NCBI GenBank assembly: GCA_027353565.1
Contig: DAIEHO010000207.1
Location: 1 to 5,304 of the forward strand
Source of the DNA: Propionibacteriaceae bacterium
GTDB taxonomy: Bacteria > Actinomycetota > Actinomycetes > Propionibacteriales > Propionibacteriaceae
Direction: 5' to 3'
DNA length: 5,304 bases
The translations under genes and the position numbers were made by a program. This document shows positions 1 through 4,599 of the stretch, piece by piece (the stretch's first letter is position 1; the number at the start of each line of letters is the position of its first letter). The notes beneath the pieces are model-generated. The model saw nothing but the letters and a program-made list of their open reading frames with translations, was not told where the DNA came from and searched no databases.

Positions 1-257
1 TCAAGGACTTCGGCGTCGAGGCCAACCGCCTCATCACCGACAACCTGGTCGCAGGCGGCGGCTACACCGTGTACGGCGGCGACAACGAGCGGTACGGCAA
101 GACCTCGAACATCAAGATCACGAACAACCGGTTCTCGAGGATCTACTACCCGAACGGCGGCTCGTACGGTCCGATCACGGCGTTCGACCCCAGTGGCGCA
201 GGAAACCTCGCGTCGGGCAACTACTGGGACGACAGCCTCGCCGCGGTCAACGCCTAA
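1..257 (+). CDS. Right-handed parallel beta-helix protein, C-terminal fragment
   Basis: The 5' end is cut off by the window. The frame is open from base 3 and ends with TAA at 255-257, leaving 84 C-terminal residues. The fragment has short Asn/Gly-rich beta-helix-like coils: NRLITDN, then NIKITNNRFS, then GNLASGNYWDD. These N-x-I/V ladders and the closing GNYWDD segment are typical of PbH1-repeat, pectate-lyase-like folds, which are usually secreted and bind or cleave polysaccharide. Asn, Gly and Tyr are abundant and Cys is absent, as expected for an extracellular protein. The signal peptide and any catalytic residues would lie upstream, so enzyme activity cannot be judged. It sits at the edge of a polysaccharide locus, which fits a role as lyase, epimerase, hydrolase or surface-binding protein for that polymer; this is inference. 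The stop lies 4 nt from the stop of the converging GT-2 gene. Confidence 0.8.
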   Translation, partial: KDFGVEANRLITDNLVAGGGYTVYGGDNERYGKTSNIKITNNRFSRIYYPNGGSYGPITAFDPSGAGNLASGNYWDDSLAAVNA

Positions 258-261
258 CGGC

Positions 262-1149
262 TCAGCGCGGTAGCAGCGACCTGCTGCATCCCAGCACCGA
301 GGGTCTCGTGCGCGGGCGTAACAGCCCGCGTATCGAGGCCCTCGACTGCGTGTGGCCCCGCGCGACCCAGGTCCGCTCGGACAGGACGGTCAGTGCCAGG
401 TAGGCATAGCCGGCCGGCCTCGGGTGCCGCCGCGCGTACAGCCGTACCCGGTTCACGATCTGCATTACGTGCGTGGCGTCGCTGCGCCCGGAGCCGCCCT
501 CGTGGTGGACGACGACGGCGTCCGGCACCAGTCGCGTCCGCCACCCGAGGTCACGGGCGCGCAGGCAGAAGTCCGTCTCCTCGGAGTACAGGAAGTACGA
601 CTCGTCCCAGCCGCCGACCGCGTCGTAGCACGTACGGCTGAACATGAGGGCTGCCCCGAGCGCCCAGTCGGCATCACGCGCGGCCGCGTACGCGTCGTCG
701 CCGGTCACGTACTCGCTGAGCAACGGGATCCCGGTGCTGTTGAGCCCGAGGGCGCGAAGCAGCGATGGCTCTCGTCGCAACGAGTCCTGGCGGTGCCCGT
801 CGGAGCCGAGGACGAGTGGTGCGACGATGCCGACCCTCGGCTCGGCGAGAGCGGCCGCCAGCAGCGGGACCAGGCCCGGCCGTACGACGAGGTCGGGGTT
901 GAGGATCAGGTACGCGTCGGCACCAGGCACCTCGCGTACACCACGGTTGATGCCACCCGAGTAGCCGACGTTCGTCGACCGGACCAGCCGGACGCCCTCT
1001 CGTCCCTCGACGATCCGTACGGTCGCGTCGGTCGAGCCGTTGTCGACGACGACGATCGCGTCGGCGCCCGAGTCGGTGAGCGAGTCCAGGAGGCCGCCGA
1101 TGCACGACTCGCTGTTGTACGTGACGACGACGATCGCCACAGTGGCCAT
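262..1149 (-). CDS. GT-2 family glycosyltransferase, WbbL (rhamnosyltransferase)-like
   Basis: This 295-residue protein is the usual length for WbbL-type inverting glycosyltransferases of the GT-A fold. They transfer a sugar from a nucleotide donor to a lipid-linked glycan on the cytoplasmic face of the membrane. Visible motifs are VVTYNS (8-13), VVDNGSTD (34-41, nucleotide binding), N-x-GYSGG-x-N-x-G (60-70), LILNPD (81-86, at the DxD metal-site position), WALGA (162-166), LYSEETDFCLRAR (187-199, with the acidic acceptor/catalytic-base region) and HHEGGSGRS (215-223). No membrane segment is evident. The frame is open upstream into the divergent GT-4 gene. ATG at 1149 is chosen because the family N-terminus (A-T-V-A-I-V-V-V-T-Y-N) begins there and because a TANNNT box sits at the leaderless distance. 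There is no Shine-Dalgarno sequence. Rhamnose as donor is a family-level guess; the acceptor is unknown. Confidence 0.93.
   Translation of the reverse strand: MATVAIVVVTYNSESCIGGLLDSLTDSGADAIVVVDNGSTDATVRIVEGREGVRLVRSTNVGYSGGINRGVREVPGADAYLILNPDLVVRPGLVPLLAAALAEPRVGIVAPLVLGSDGHRQDSLRREPSLLRALGLNSTGIPLLSEYVTGDDAYAAARDADWALGAALMFSRTCYDAVGGWDESYFLYSEETDFCLRARDLGWRTRLVPDAVVVHHEGGSGRSDATHVMQIVNRVRLYARRHPRPAGYAYLALTVLSERTWVARGHTQSRASIRGLLRPRTRPSVLGCSRSLLPR
311..330 (+). terminator. GC-rich hairpin, possible terminator of the beta-helix gene
   Basis: A perfect 7-bp inverted repeat, CGCGGGC at 311-317 and GCCCGCG at 324-330, encloses a 6-nt loop. It can be extended outward by about three more pairs, two of them G-U. 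It lies 53 nt past the TAA of the beta-helix gene and inside the 3' end of the opposing GT-2 gene. No U-tract follows, so it is not a classical intrinsic terminator. Actinobacterial terminators often lack the U-tract, but a 7-bp GC palindrome inside GC-rich coding DNA may also be chance. Confidence 0.25.
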
Positions 1150-1155
1150 GGCGTC

Positions 1156-1161
1156 ACGATA
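1156..1161 (-). promoter_or_regulatory. -10 box of a leaderless promoter for the GT-2 gene
   Basis: On the minus strand, TATCGT (1161 down to 1156) fits the actinobacterial TANNNT -10 consensus. Six nucleotides separate it from the ATG at 1149, so transcription would begin at the A of the start codon. The absence of any purine-rich ribosome site supports a leaderless mRNA. I see no good -35 match; the -35 zone would fall around 1179-1185, beside the opposing promoter's -10 box. Confidence 0.55.
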
Positions 1162-1185
1162 CTGGGCGCCGTGGCCACACCGCGA

Positions 1186-1191
1186 TAGCGT
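1186..1191 (+). promoter_or_regulatory. -10 box of a leaderless promoter for the GT-4 gene
   Basis: TAGCGT fits TANNNT and is followed by exactly 6 nt before the GTG at 1198, the same geometry as the divergent GT-2 promoter. Both boxes also continue as CGTGA (TATCGTGA on minus, TAGCGTGA on plus). There is no Shine-Dalgarno sequence before the GTG, consistent with a leaderless transcript. The 48-bp spacer also holds an 8-bp palindrome, GTGGCCAC at 1171-1178, close to the symmetry centre of the two boxes. This could be a shared operator, but nothing proves it. Confidence 0.55.
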
Positions 1192-1197
1192 GAACCG

Positions 1198-2418
1198 GTG
1201 AGGATCCTCCTGGTTGCTCCGACGGTCGACTCCGGCGACATCGGGGAGGCGTGGGTGGCCTACCAGTGGGCGGACCTCCTGTCCCGCCGCTTCGACGTGA
1301 CACTCCTCACGTACCGCAAGCGCGGTGCGCCGTCGATCACCGACCAGGTCCCGCGGGCACGGGTCGTCGAGTGGCTGGAGCCCCGCGGCCTGGGCCGCTT
1401 CGAACGCTTCAACAGCCTGCTGAAGCCCGGGTACGTCGCGTTCGACGCCCGGGCGCGCCGGTGGATCAAGGATGCGGAGCGGCGCGGCGAGCGCTTCGAC
1501 GTCGCTCACCAGGTCGTCCCGGTCGCGATGCGCTACCCGAGTCCGCTCCGCGTGTCGAGCATCCCGTACATCATCGGCCCGGTCGGAGGCAGCCTCGAGT
1601 CGCCACCGGGCTTCCGGGGAGTCGACAGCGGGCCCTGGTACCAGCGGCTGCGGGCCCTCGACGGCCTGCGCATGCGGTACGACCCGTCGCTACGGAGGTC
1701 GTACGAACGCGCAGCCGTCGTCCTCGGGATCGCCGACTACGTCCGGGATTTCCTCTCCGCGCTGTCGCTGCACAGCTTCGAGGTCCTCAGCGAGACAGGC
1801 CTCGTCACCGTGCCGGACGCCGACCCCCCGAAGGTCCCGGCAGCGTTCTCCGACGCAGAGCCGCTGCGGCTGCTCTTCGTGGGACGCGTCATCCGTACCA
1901 AGGGCGCCAGAGACCTCGTAGCTGCCATGGCACACCTGCGCGACGTACCGGTCGAGCTCGACGTGGTCGGCGACGGGTTCGACGCCACAGCGTGCCGCGA
2001 GCTGGCCGCGAGCATGGGCGTGACGGCGAAGGTACGGTTCCACGGCTGGGCCGGCAAGGAGGCTGTCCAGGGCTTCTACCGCAGGTCACACGTCTTCGCG
2101 TTCCCGAGCTACCGCGAGCCCGGCGGCAACGTGGTCTTCGAGGCGATGGGCCACCACCTGCCCCTGATCGTCTGCGATCGCGGAGGTCCGGGCGCTGCCG
2201 TCGACCCCACGTGCGCCTTCACGCTCGAGGCCCATGACCCCGACCAGCTGGCCCGCGACATCGCCGTCGCCGTACGACGGTTCGTCGCAGACCCGTCCCT
2301 GGTGACCACGATGGGAGCCGCCTCCCGAGCGCGGCTGGACAAGGTCGGCCTGTGGTCGGCGAAGATCGACCGGATCTCGGAGGTCTACGACGCGGTGGCC
2401 CGCGCCAGCCGGACATAG
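1198..2418 (+). CDS. GT-4 family glycosyltransferase (GT-B fold)
   Basis: This 406-residue retaining glycosyltransferase likely adds one sugar of the repeat unit on the inner membrane face. The N-terminal acceptor domain (about 1-215) begins MRILLVAPT and contains IIGPVGG (125-131), a motif seen in a subset of polysaccharide GT-4 enzymes, preceded by an HQ...PSPL stretch (104-117). The C-terminal donor domain (about 222-400) has LLFVGRVIRTKG (225-236, with the Arg and Lys that contact donor phosphates), DVVGDG (255-260), FHGW (281-284) and FPSYREPGGNVVFEAMG (302-318). The last contains the E-x7-E signature (Glu307 and Glu315). The protein is full length with the expected motifs in order. GTG at 1198 is chosen because the Rossmann strand starts there and a TANNNT box sits at leaderless distance; no Shine-Dalgarno is visible. 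The stop TAG (2416-2418) lies inside the convergent polymerase gene. Sugar specificity cannot be read from the sequence. Confidence 0.93.
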   Translation: MRILLVAPTVDSGDIGEAWVAYQWADLLSRRFDVTLLTYRKRGAPSITDQVPRARVVEWLEPRGLGRFERFNSLLKPGYVAFDARARRWIKDAERRGERFDVAHQVVPVAMRYPSPLRVSSIPYIIGPVGGSLESPPGFRGVDSGPWYQRLRALDGLRMRYDPSLRRSYERAAVVLGIADYVRDFLSALSLHSFEVLSETGLVTVPDADPPKVPAAFSDAEPLRLLFVGRVIRTKGARDLVAAMAHLRDVPVELDVVGDGFDATACRELAASMGVTAKVRFHGWAGKEAVQGFYRRSHVFAFPSYREPGGNVVFEAMGHHLPLIVCDRGGPGAAVDPTCAFTLEAHDPDQLARDIAVAVRRFVADPSLVTTMGAASRARLDKVGLWSAKIDRISEVYDAVARASRT

Positions 2419-3710
2419 GCCCCTGCCAGCCCGAGCACTACGAACCAGACCGCCGGCATCATGGGGAACCCGAAGCCGTCGAAGAAGGCGAGCCCGACGC
2501 CGCCCACGATGCTCGACGCGAGCAGGCCCGTCCCCAGCAGTCGCTCGGGGGACCCCGGCTCGGTCCGGCGCAGCACCCGCGCGACAGCGACCACGGGCAC
2601 GATCCACAGCAGCAGCATGAAGATCAGACCGACCGCACCCGTCTCGACGAGGTTCAGCAGGTACTGGTCGTCGAAGATCCAGTAGCGGGGCAGGAACGTG
2701 CCGAAGCCTCGTCCGATGATCGGGGAGCGGCTGATGTAGCTGGCCGCGACGGCGAACCCGTCCACGCGTGAGGCGACGCTCGAGTCGCCCGAGACCACGC
2801 CCGCGAAGAGCGACGTGATCGTACTGACCATGCCGGGCACGGTCACGAACACGAAGGCACCCACTCCCAGGGCCGCGACCGCGCCCACGACGCGCTGCGT
2901 GCGCTTCAGGGCCGGCCAGAGGAACAGTACTCCGACTGCGATGCCCACGAAGGTCGACCGCGAGGACGACAGCGACCCGGCGAGCACGATCATGAGGGCG
3001 GGGATCCACGACCACCAGCGCATTCGCCCCGAGCGGGAGCCCAGCAGACCGAAGACGATCGTCAAGGGGAGCAGCATCGCGATGACGGACCCGAACTCGA
3101 TGGGGTGGATCGCCGTGGAGAACGGGCGGATGAACCCGTCCCGCTGGGTGATCGCGTACACGGGCGTGTTGAGGACCAGGCCCGGGATCGACAGCTTGTC
3201 GATCCAGGCCGCAGCGGTCACGAACTGGAACAGCCCGAAGCCGGCGAACGCGGCTCCCAGGACCGCCAGACGGGAGACGATCGCTCTGAGGCGTCCCATG
3301 GTGCTCACGCCGTCCGACGCCAGCAGGAGACCACCCATCCAGCCACCGACACTGATGAGTGACAGCGTGGACAGGTTCAGCTCCTCGGCCTGGATCGGCC
3401 TCGAGGCGGCGACCACGTCAGACGCCAGGAGCACGCCCAGGAACGCGATGGCGACGGCGTTCACCGCAGCGCCCTTCTGGATCTGGGTCCGGTGGAGCCG
3501 ATGCCACAACCAGTAGGCCAGGAGCACGAGTCCCAACAGCGTCGCCGGTGCGCCCGCGCCGCCGAGCGCTCCCACGACGAACTGGGACGGGAGGACGAGG
3601 CGTACCGCGAGCAGGATCGTCAGCAGCGTGACGGCATCCGCGCGGCCGGACCGACGGGGGGCGGCCGGCGCAACGAGGACGTCGTCAGCGGGGTGCGACG
3701 TCCGGAACAT
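2385..3710 (-). CDS. O-antigen polymerase/ligase-like membrane protein (Wzy/Wzy_C type)
   Basis: This very hydrophobic 441-residue protein has about 10-12 membrane segments. Likely role: joining lipid-linked repeat units into a chain outside the membrane (Wzy), or ligating glycan. Features typical of the O-antigen ligase/polymerase superfamily are RPFSTAIHPIEFGS (195-208, a periplasmic RP...H-P-x-x-F stretch), SSSRSTFVGIAVG (248-260), a long extracytoplasmic loop with a conserved Arg (SVASRVDGF, 311-319), and SPIIGRGFGTF leading to DDQYLLNLVETGAVGL (329-362), the G-x-G...N-x-x-L-x-x-x-E/TG signature. ATG at 3710 is preferred: GAGG on the minus strand (3720-3717) lies 6 nt upstream. In-frame ATGs at 3716 and 3740 and a GTG at 3773 are alternatives with poorer ribosome sites. 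It overlaps the upstream Wzz-like gene by 26 bp, indicating one operon and probable translational coupling. Family confidence is high; polymerase rather than ligase is inferred from the Wzz neighbour. Confidence 0.88.
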   Translation of the reverse strand: MFRTSHPADDVLVAPAAPRRSGRADAVTLLTILLAVRLVLPSQFVVGALGGAGAPATLLGLVLLAYWLWHRLHRTQIQKGAAVNAVAIAFLGVLLASDVVAASRPIQAEELNLSTLSLISVGGWMGGLLLASDGVSTMGRLRAIVSRLAVLGAAFAGFGLFQFVTAAAWIDKLSIPGLVLNTPVYAITQRDGFIRPFSTAIHPIEFGSVIAMLLPLTIVFGLLGSRSGRMRWWSWIPALMIVLAGSLSSSRSTFVGIAVGVLFLWPALKRTQRVVGAVAALGVGAFVFVTVPGMVSTITSLFAGVVSGDSSVASRVDGFAVAASYISRSPIIGRGFGTFLPRYWIFDDQYLLNLVETGAVGLIFMLLLWIVPVVAVARVLRRTEPGSPERLLGTGLLASSIVGGVGLAFFDGFGFPMMPAVWFVVLGLAGAYVRLARATAS

Positions 3711-4488
3711 CCGCATCCTCGTCGAACGCGTCCAGCTCATTGAAGGGGCTGCCGGGGCTCGCTTCCGCCCCACCCGCTTCTTCTGTGGCCTCCACGGCCC
3801 GCGCGGGGCCTTCGGTCACCTGGGTCGACGTGTCCGTCGTCGCCTCGCTCGGCTTGTCCACCTCAGGACGCCCCGGCGCTCGACGCCGCGGATGGCGGAG
3901 GCGCCGAGCGTCCCAGAGCGCTGCCGCCGCCAGGGTCAGGCCGAGTCCGATGACACCTGCCACGACGCCGGCCCGCAACCGGTTCTTGCCGACCTCTACC
4001 GCGCGGGTGTCCAGGGTGAGGACGGAGCTTGTGACACGGTCCTTCGCGCTGACCCCGAGCGACTGCTGGAGCGAGTCGAGACGTTCGGGCACGCGCGCCA
4101 CGAGGAGGTCCCTGATGCGGAGAGCCGTGGCGGGCGAGCTGTCCTTGACGTCGACCACCAGGAGCGGGCTGCTCGTCCGCACGTCCGCCTGAACGGTGAA
4201 CGTCACATCTTTGCTGATCGAGCGCATCTCCAACGTCGTCTCCTGGTCGCTCAGCGAGACCCCGACCAGGTCGACCGCCTGCTGAAGCCCACCGAGCTGG
4301 AGGTACGGGTTGGGGCTCCCGGTCGTCTCCGACGACGCCGGCGGGAGCAGAAGGACGGTGCCGGTGATCTCGTACGTGGGCTTGAAGAACCAGTAGGCAC
4401 CGCCGCTGAGGCCCACCGTCAGGAGCAGTCCCACGAGGACGACCACCCATCGGCGGCGCAGGGCACTGAAGAACTCTCCGACGGGCAT
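3685..4488 (-). CDS. Wzz/YveK-like chain-length determinant protein A
   Basis: This 267-residue protein has two membrane segments (about 14-35 and 172-192) flanking an extracytoplasmic domain of about 135 residues. That is the polysaccharide co-polymerase layout of Wzz, CapA and YveK, which control chain length together with Wzy. The first segment follows a basic LRRRW motif (10-14); TYEITGTVLLLPP (38-50) matches the first beta strand of the Wzz domain. After the second segment come a basic patch (RRLRHPRRR, 195-203) and a Thr/Glu/Ala-rich tail ending in an acidic stretch (FNELDAFDEDAD, 249-260). No Walker motifs are present, so no BY-kinase is fused. ATG at 4488 is chosen because GGGGAGGG (4502-4495) precedes it by 6 nt and because the resulting N-terminus aligns with the divergent paralogue (M-x-V-G...ALRRRW). 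An in-frame ATG at 4530 would add 14 residues but has no ribosome site; a TACGAT sequence at 4534-4529 overlapping it could instead be a -10 box. Confidence 0.85.
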   Translation of the reverse strand: MPVGEFFSALRRRWVVVLVGLLLTVGLSGGAYWFFKPTYEITGTVLLLPPASSETTGSPNPYLQLGGLQQAVDLVGVSLSDQETTLEMRSISKDVTFTVQADVRTSSPLLVVDVKDSSPATALRIRDLLVARVPERLDSLQQSLGVSAKDRVTSSVLTLDTRAVEVGKNRLRAGVVAGVIGLGLTLAAAALWDARRLRHPRRRAPGRPEVDKPSEATTDTSTQVTEGPARAVEATEEAGGAEASPGSPFNELDAFDEDADVPDVAPR

Positions 4489-4494
4489 GCGCAG

Positions 4495-4502
4495 CCCTCC
4501 CC
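4495..4502 (-). promoter_or_regulatory. Strong Shine-Dalgarno that decides the start of Wzz-like gene A
   Basis: Reading the minus strand, GGGGAGGG runs from 4502 to 4495, inside a longer G6-A-G3 run starting at 4504. A 6-nt spacer precedes the ATG at 4488. It would be coding sequence (Gly-Gly-Gly) if the ATG at 4530 or 4506 were used, which makes the shorter start more likely. Confidence 0.65.
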
Positions 4503-4523
4503 CCATGGTGATCGGCTGATCCG

Positions 4524-4552
4524 TGGTCATCGTACCCGAGCGTGCATATCCT
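4524..4552 (+). promoter_or_regulatory. Probable promoter for Wzz-like gene B and the wecB-like gene
   Basis: TGGTCA at 4524-4529 matches four of six bases of TTGACA. After a 17-bp spacer comes TATCCT at 4547-4552, a TANNNT -10 box. The predicted transcript would start near 4559 and carry a leader of about 41 nt with a Shine-Dalgarno sequence. The element lies in the 111-bp gap between the two divergent Wzz-like genes, which is visibly more AT-rich than its surroundings around 4545-4575. Confidence 0.45.
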
Positions 4553-4587
4553 TTAGCCGTTCGATCATTGGTGTTCGGGACGAGCGC

Positions 4588-4594
4588 AGGGGAG
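4588..4594 (+). promoter_or_regulatory. Shine-Dalgarno of Wzz-like gene B
   Basis: AGGGGAG is followed by 5 nt (ACGAG) and then the ATG at 4600. It fixes the start of a gene whose end lies outside the window. Confidence 0.7.
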
Positions 4595-4599
4595 ACGAG

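Noticed and set aside
272..286. Small stem-loop near the GT-2 stop (AGCAG, 272-276, with CTGCT, 281-285)
   Set aside because: Only five pairs, inside coding sequence and with no U-tract; too weak to call a terminator.
1142..1178. Direct repeat of GTGGCCA at 1142-1148 and 1171-1177
   Set aside because: Seven bases twice in GC-rich DNA, one copy within coding sequence; not enough to call an operator pair.
352..1188. Long plus-strand frame opposite the GT-2 gene (278 codons)
   Set aside because: Arg/Val/Asp-rich translation with no family motif, as expected opposite GC-rich coding DNA; the minus strand carries a complete set of GT-2 motifs.
1150..1509. Upstream in-frame extension of the GT-2 gene (minus strand) to a start at 1509
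   Set aside because: It would overlap the first 312 bp of the well-supported GT-4 gene, its translation resembles no protein, and the GT-2 fold begins at the ATG at 1149.
2391..2404. CGCGG/CCGCG tetraloop stem in the convergent overlap as a bidirectional terminator
   Set aside because: A 5-bp GC stem without a U-tract is common by chance in DNA of this composition, so it is not annotated as a terminator.
2815..3516. Plus-strand frame of 233 codons opposite the Wzy-like gene
   Set aside because: Low-complexity Thr/Arg/Pro translation with no hydrophobic core or motif; the opposite strand encodes a convincing polytopic membrane protein.
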